Source: Welwitschia mirabilis
Lineage: Eukaryota > Gnetophyta > Gnetopsida > Welwitschiales
DNA: 64,000 nt
Assembly: GCA_051453625.1 (NCBI GenBank)
Contig: JBOZIK010000001.1
Location: 76,708,250-76,772,249, forward strand
Direction: 5' to 3'
In this document: one piece after another, positions 58,680 to 64,000 of the stretch
Numbering within the stretch: the stretch's first letter is position 1
How the letters are laid out: each line of letters begins with the position of its first letter
The notes under the pieces: model-generated
The model's input: only the letters and a program-made list of their open reading frames with translations
Database searches by the model: none
Told to the model about the DNA's origin: nothing
Program-made: the position numbers and the translations under genes

Positions 58680-60580
58680 GATGCCTTATGAATTAATCAC
58701 TTCCTCACATTCAGGGAGGAAGAAAAATGCTTTAGAACCTTATAATAAGATCAAACCTCATCATAAACATAGGAATTCTGAATCTAAACTAAATGAATGA
58801 AGTAATGGATTACATGATTATTAATCCTTAAGATATACTTTTATTTTATAAAATTTCTTCAAGTTGTAAATTACATTAGTATATTTTTGTTAATAATAGA
58901 TGGTATCTAATGAAAATCCTTGGTTATAGGTGTAAGGTATGTAATCCTTAGTATTCTTAATTACTTCAATCTATGAGGTTAATCTAATAGTTTACCCACT
59001 ATTATATAGTCCACTCTTTCTAGCCTCATTCTTATTAAGAATGTCAATAATACTAGGGATTTGAATGGTGAAGTTGACCTCTTTAAGCTATACAACTTTC
59101 ATAGAAGTTGAATACTTGAGGATGACATGTAAATAAATTTTGCAAATCAACTCTTTTTAATAATATTTTTGGTAATTATCAGGTATCATGGTTAATAGTA
59201 TTCTAATAATAAATATAATGCTTAAATCATTAAAATATATTATTTAGTAAATTTTAAAGGGCCACATATGTGAAAATACACATGTGAGTACTTGCCTCAA
59301 CTAGCCATTTCCTAGTTACTTAGTAAATACTAATCATTATTAAGTTGTAAAGCCATTTAATATTTTAAAACTTCAAAAATACCACATTAATTATTGAAAT
59401 TAAATGGACTATTGAGATTAATAACATTTGAATTACATAGACATACATTTTAGATATTAAAATGATTTTTTTAGACTAAGGTTATTAAAGTAAAGAAGAA
59501 GTTCTATGTTTTAAGGTCCATATTTATCTATATTTTTTTAATTTTTATTTTTTTAAAACTTTATAGTAAATAAAATATGTAATCTTATGAAAAAATTAAC
59601 TAATTTTCTAAAAATCACATGATCTTCATCTTTGTCTCTATAAACCAATCAAGACATTTTCTTAATTGTCTAAATAGATTATAAAATTAGAAAAGTTTCA
59701 TAGAAATACATTTCATTTTCAAAAGAAAAAAATACACTTTTTTTTACTAACTAAAAACATTACATATAAAAACAGGAAAGAAATTAAAAGAGAAAACAAA
59801 TAGAGAAAGTAAATAAAGAAGAGAGAGGATTATAGTTTAAAGAGAGAAAGAGAAGAAAAAAGAGAGAGAGGATTACCATTTAAAAAGAGTAGAAATTCCT
59901 AGAAGTCATCCACCTATTCTCTATAGTAGTAAGGTTTCATTGTAGCTTATCAAGTATCACATTCAAATTTTTAAAGCTCCAAAGATTATCTCAAAGTATT
60001 AGACCAAAAATAATAATAAATAAAATTTATCTTATGGACTCCATGGAGTTGTTTTAATTATTAGATTCTTTATTTATTCTTTATTTATTAGCATATTATC
60101 ATATTAAAGATGTAAATTTTACATTATAACTTGAAACTTATTATGTTGTAATTATTATTTTAAATGCTTTATTTTCTTGTAATTACTATAATTAATAATA
60201 TTTTTTTGGTAGTCCTCTTTTTGTTTAATTAATTATATATTTTTAGTTATTAGTTAGTGGTAATATAAATATTATTCTATTTTATTTTTTAACTATTACA
60301 TTTAATATACCATCATTAGTATATTTTCTTATCTTAATGCATACAAGATATTTTTGTAATAGCTATAAATATTAAGATGCATTATATTATCTTATTTTAA
60401 TATTATATATTAGTAGTTCATGCTAAAGTAACACCCATAATTATGATGTTGAATTTTATTTTACTAGAGGTTAACATGTAGTCATTATGTCAATTAATTA
60501 TTTCTTAAACATTATTTATTTAGTTATGTATCATACATTATTACAATGTAAATTTATACAATCTTTAAGTCCTTAGGCAA
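58680..60580. other. AT-rich DNA; GA-rich simple sequence
   Basis: No gene recognised. A GA-rich run lies at about 59775-59875 (gagagagg, agagaaagagaagaaaaaagagagag). The rest is decayed and non-coding. Confidence 0.55.
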
Positions 60581-61262
60581 AACCTATAAATCACAATACT
60601 TGTTGAAAACACAAAATGTCATAATATGTTGAAGGCGCTAGGCTAGAAGTTATAGAATTGATTTTACAAAGTATTTTAGCCTTTTCTATTTTAGTAAATG
60701 AAAGTAAACAATAATGCAAATATAATGCAAGATGAATGATTATGAAATGTAATGGATGAAATGCAAGTGTACTAAATCTTTTGGATTATAATCCTTATAA
60801 TCCTTCTATCACAAAAATTAACCCTTATAACTTAGATCAATTAGGAAGAGTTCTATTACTTATTTATAACCAACATAAACTATAAGAAATTCAAATAGAA
60901 CATGTATAATGTAAATATGGAAATGGAATGAAGTAGAATGTAATACAAAATCTAAACTAACAAAGTCAACCTTAACAAAGGTTACCCTTATGATGTAAAT
61001 AAACTATAGAGATATCACCAAACTATAATCAACTTAAACCATAAGGGACATTTACACAATAGTAGTAAAATGAGTAATTGAATTGATCATAAACTTTTAC
61101 ATCCACTTACAACAAAGTAGTAGCACTTTAATGGAGGATACTTAGCCCATCACCAAGGTAGACTTCTCTCTGTAGTATTAAATGGACCTCTTATCCTTCA
61201 ATCTTTCATCACAAGAATATCTAGTATAAAAAGATAGCAATGAAAATAAAGAAAAGGGAGGG

Positions 61263-61270
61263 TATTTATA
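61263..61270 (-). promoter_or_regulatory. Minus-strand TATA box, possible LTR promoter
   Basis: The minus strand reads CTATAAATACCCTCCC, the style of plant LTR core promoters. The 431-bp repeats lie upstream of it (minus direction) and T/C-rich then mixed sequence lies downstream (60600-61250). A decayed LTR in reverse orientation is a fair reading, but no partner LTR or PBS is found. Confidence 0.4.
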
Positions 61271-61372
61271 GTTTTACACTGAAGTTCTAAAAGCTCAACC
61301 CTCAGAGTGAGATAAGAAACCCTAGCAGCCCATATGGGTCACATGACCCCATTACAAAGATAAATTTTTTCC

Positions 61373-62234
61373 CATATAAAAATAGGTATCATCTTAACTA
61401 TCATGGGGATGATAATGGGGACATCACTCCATGTCAAAAGGTGATCCATTAGCTTTAAGCCCTACAATCAACTCTGTAGACTCCATCCATGTTAGAAATT
61501 CTATCATCCTACCTGTCATAGGAATGATAGAGGGGATGACAGGCTTCTTCATCTTCTAGCTTTAGGAGAAATTAGTCTTCTGCATGATAAATTATTCCTT
61601 CAAAGTATAAAGTATCAAAACAAGTCTAAGATGCCTTAAAATATGCTAAGAATTACATGTTTAAGTGATCATCCTGTTAGTTCTTCATAATAATCAGAAT
61701 TACATCCAAACCTATATAAATGTCCTACAAAAGTACTCAACATACACCATCAAATTCCTATAAATTGGCATAGCAACATGCCATTATAAAAGATAATTGA
61801 ATTCATTCAAATGAAATAGTTGGCATCCTTCCTGTTATTTGAATGATACTAGGGACAATTCCCTAATAATAGATGTGCCATTAACTTCTTACTATGTAGT
61901 TAGCCCTATAGCTTCTAGTCCATATTAGTAGTACTATCATCCTGACTGTCATAGGGATAACACAAGAATGACATCCTTTCTTAGATTTTCAATTAAGAGA
62001 AACCCATCTTCTACATCATTGATCTTTCCTTTAAAACACTAAGTATCAAAATATGCCTAAAATGCCTTCAAATATGCTAAGAATTGCATGTTTTTGTGAT
62101 CATCCCATTGACTCTTCATAATTATTAGAATTGCGTCTAAAGTTATATAAATGTCCTACAAGAGTAATCAAAATACTCCATCAAAATCCTACAAATTGGT
62201 ATCACAACATATTCCATCACTCAGCCTTATCAGT
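61373..62234. repeat. Two tandem units of about 431 bp
   Basis: Matching points are all 431 bases apart: atatgctaag at 61641 and 62072, tgtcctaca at 61721 and 62152. Shared blocks include 'atcatcct.ctgtcatagg.at', 'agtatcaaaa.a.g.ctaa.atgcctt' and 'tcctacaaattggtat'. A further partial unit lies beyond the gap at 62584-62760. Confidence 0.85.
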
Positions 62235-62483
62235 TCTTGAAAAAGTAAGCGATCAACTATAGATTATGAGTCAATTTAACTAAGATAAATAGTAACTAGA
62301 AAAATGTAAATTTAGTTAAAGATCTTTTTTCATGTAGGATCAAACATCAAAAACTTATTAGCTGATATGATACCTCTATAGGATACATAATTAGATCTAT
62401 TGTTTTATGTGTCATTTAGAGAAAAATGAGGATGATATGCTTTTAAAATTAAAATAAAATTTAATTTAATATAAACATTTTCA

Positions 62484-62583
62484 NNNNNNNNNNNNNNNNN
62501 NNNNNNNNNNNNNNNNNNNNNNNNNNNNNNNNNNNNNNNNNNNNNNNNNNNNNNNNNNNNNNNNNNNNNNNNNNNNNNNNNNN
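62484..62583. other. Assembly gap (100 N)
   Basis: 100 N placeholder. The open frame across it (62405-62605) is an artefact. Confidence 0.98.
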
Positions 62584-62760
62584 AATCTCGTGTTTCAATA
62601 AACATCCTATCAATTCTCTATCATCATCAAAATTGCATCCAAACTTGTATAAATGTCCTACAAAAGTACTTAAATTACACCATTAAATTCCTACAAATTG
62701 GAATCATAATATATCCTATTACTTAGCCTTGTTAGAAACTAATAAAGTAACCAATCAATT
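62584..62760. repeat. Partial third unit of the 431-bp repeat
   Basis: atcatcaaaattgcatccaa, tgtcctacaaaagtact (62654) and cctacaaattgga match units 1 and 2. The start of the unit is probably lost in the gap. Confidence 0.75.
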
Positions 62761-63900
62761 ATATTGGGAGCCAATTTAATTAAGATAACCAACAACTTAA
62801 AAAAATGTAATTTAAGTTTAATTTCTATCATGCATAAATAAAAATTAAAAACCAATTAACTAACATAAATACTAATTTATTCATAAGAAATCTACTTAAA
62901 CACATTACAATAGAATTAACAAATATCATATACATACAAACAATCATAAAATGTAATAATGAAGCTTAGAAAAATGATAATGTATATGCATAATGCGAGA
63001 TAGTAATGCTAAAACTGATGTATAAAACTTAAATAGTGATAACTTAAAGTATGATGCATCTAAGTTTATAAATGTATTCTACAAGGGGCAAAGTACAAGA
63101 GTAGTCATAACATTCTTTTCCTTTGAATGATTTGAAACATTACTGTAGGAGAACTTTGTGAGTGTGCTCCTATGCTCTTACAAGATAAAGTCCATGAAAT
63201 CTATTTAAGTAACATAAAATTATATCCAAATAACTCATTATAAATATGTATCATGAAAACATGATCCTTTTAAATTTAAAATTTTTACCCAATATCTTAG
63301 AAGAAGCTCAAAAAGATGTCATATACCCCCTCACAAGTGAAGCAAGACATCCTAGATTACACAAGGTAAAAAGGATGATTGTTGTATTGTCTATTATGGG
63401 AATGATAGATGTAAGATGGCACTAATGAAATGAGATGTTTGAAAAGATAGGAAAAACCAAAAAAAGTCTAAAAGCAATAAAGTAGTAGAAAAACAACAAA
63501 AAATCAGGAAGAAGATAAAAAGTAAAGAATTATCTTGAAAAACATAACCATGATGAAAAGAGACTTTATAGAAAAAGGGTGTAAAAAAGAGATGAATGCA
63601 CTAAGTAGAAGAAAGCAATGCTCAGAAGAACTTCTCAACTATGTTTGAACTCAGTAAATAAGGGAAAAGAAGAACTGAAACTTAAAAGTATCATGGTTAC
63701 CTATCAAAAAGACAAACAACAACCCTCATGGATAGAAACTATGGGTAAAAATCAATAAGAAACTACTAAATGATTAGATCCATAATATTATTCTAAAAAC
63801 ATATGATGATAACTTTGAAAAACCTAATAAAAATCATGTGATGTGAAAAACCTCTTTACCACCTTTTTGTTAAAAATAGCTTGGAAACAAAATGGCCGAA
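62761..63900. other. AT-rich DNA without recognised genes
   Basis: No coding frame, RNA gene or LTR boundary is seen. A short block near 63390-63415 (gtctattatgggaatgatagatg) resembles the 'ctgtcatagggat' motif of the 431-bp repeat. Confidence 0.5.
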
Positions 63901-63906
63901 TCAGAG

Positions 63907-63960
63907 ATATATATATATATAATATTGACTCTCTCTCAAAAAAAAAAAAAAAAAGAAAAA
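63907..63960. repeat. AT microsatellite and poly(A)
   Basis: An (AT)n run at 63907-63922, then CT repeats, then 17 A at 63938-63954. Confidence 0.9.
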
Positions 63961-64000
63961 CTCAAGTAAAGAATTGACTATGGAAAAATAAAATACTTAT

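Overview
The window looks like intergenic DNA of a large, AT-rich seed-plant nuclear genome. The evidence is decayed Ty1/copia and Ty3/gypsy LTR retrotransposons of plant type, a plant-type LINE fragment, a nuclear tRNA-Ala(CGC), and assembly gaps. Most elements carry very few CpG and CHG sites, and their stops sit where CAG, TGG or TGT would be expected (CAG to TAG, TGT to TAT). That is the footprint of long-term cytosine methylation and deamination. A low-GC gymnosperm would fit, but the species cannot be fixed from the sequence. No intact protein-coding gene is visible.

Layout. 1-805: LINE reverse-transcriptase fragment (minus). 807-5891: copia copy C1, truncated at its 5' end, with pol, an env-like extra ORF and a 3' LTR, followed by repeat R1 (5893-6706). 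6707-11430: AT-rich DNA with a 100-N gap and a 179-bp tandem duplication. 11430-13040: a CpG-retaining, gene-like island holding the tRNA-Ala, a possible terminal exon on the minus strand and a possible SINE. 13044-15660: C3, a separate and less decayed copia element truncated inside RT. 15850-23620: C2, a second and fuller copy of the C1 family, again followed by R1 (23622-24474). 24486-24960: an island of different composition. 26990-27555: a third R1 copy, cut by the next element.

27556-37975: gypsy element A (plus), a Tekay/Del-like chromovirus with a 3.56-kb 5' LTR, gag, protease, RT, RNase H, integrase and a chromodomain remnant; its 3' LTR is only 1.3 kb. 37976-46460: same-family sequence in reverse orientation, namely one near-complete LTR, a 435-N gap, a partial LTR, and element B, which lacks everything from mid-RT to the chromodomain. 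47722-58679: gypsy element C (minus), with 0.5-kb LTRs. Between its PBS and gag lie about 4 kb of foreign-looking DNA: an array of about twelve 91-bp repeats, a plus-strand TATA box, and plus-strand ORF fragments. 58680-64000: AT-rich DNA with a 431-bp tandem repeat next to a minus-strand TATA box, a gap and simple repeats.

How the parts relate: C1 and C2 share shut-down mutations and the same downstream flank, so they look like a segmental duplication rather than two insertions. A, the reversed LTRs and B form an inverted LTR cluster. The most intriguing stretch is 54135-58140, the repeat array, TATA box and antisense cassette inside element C.
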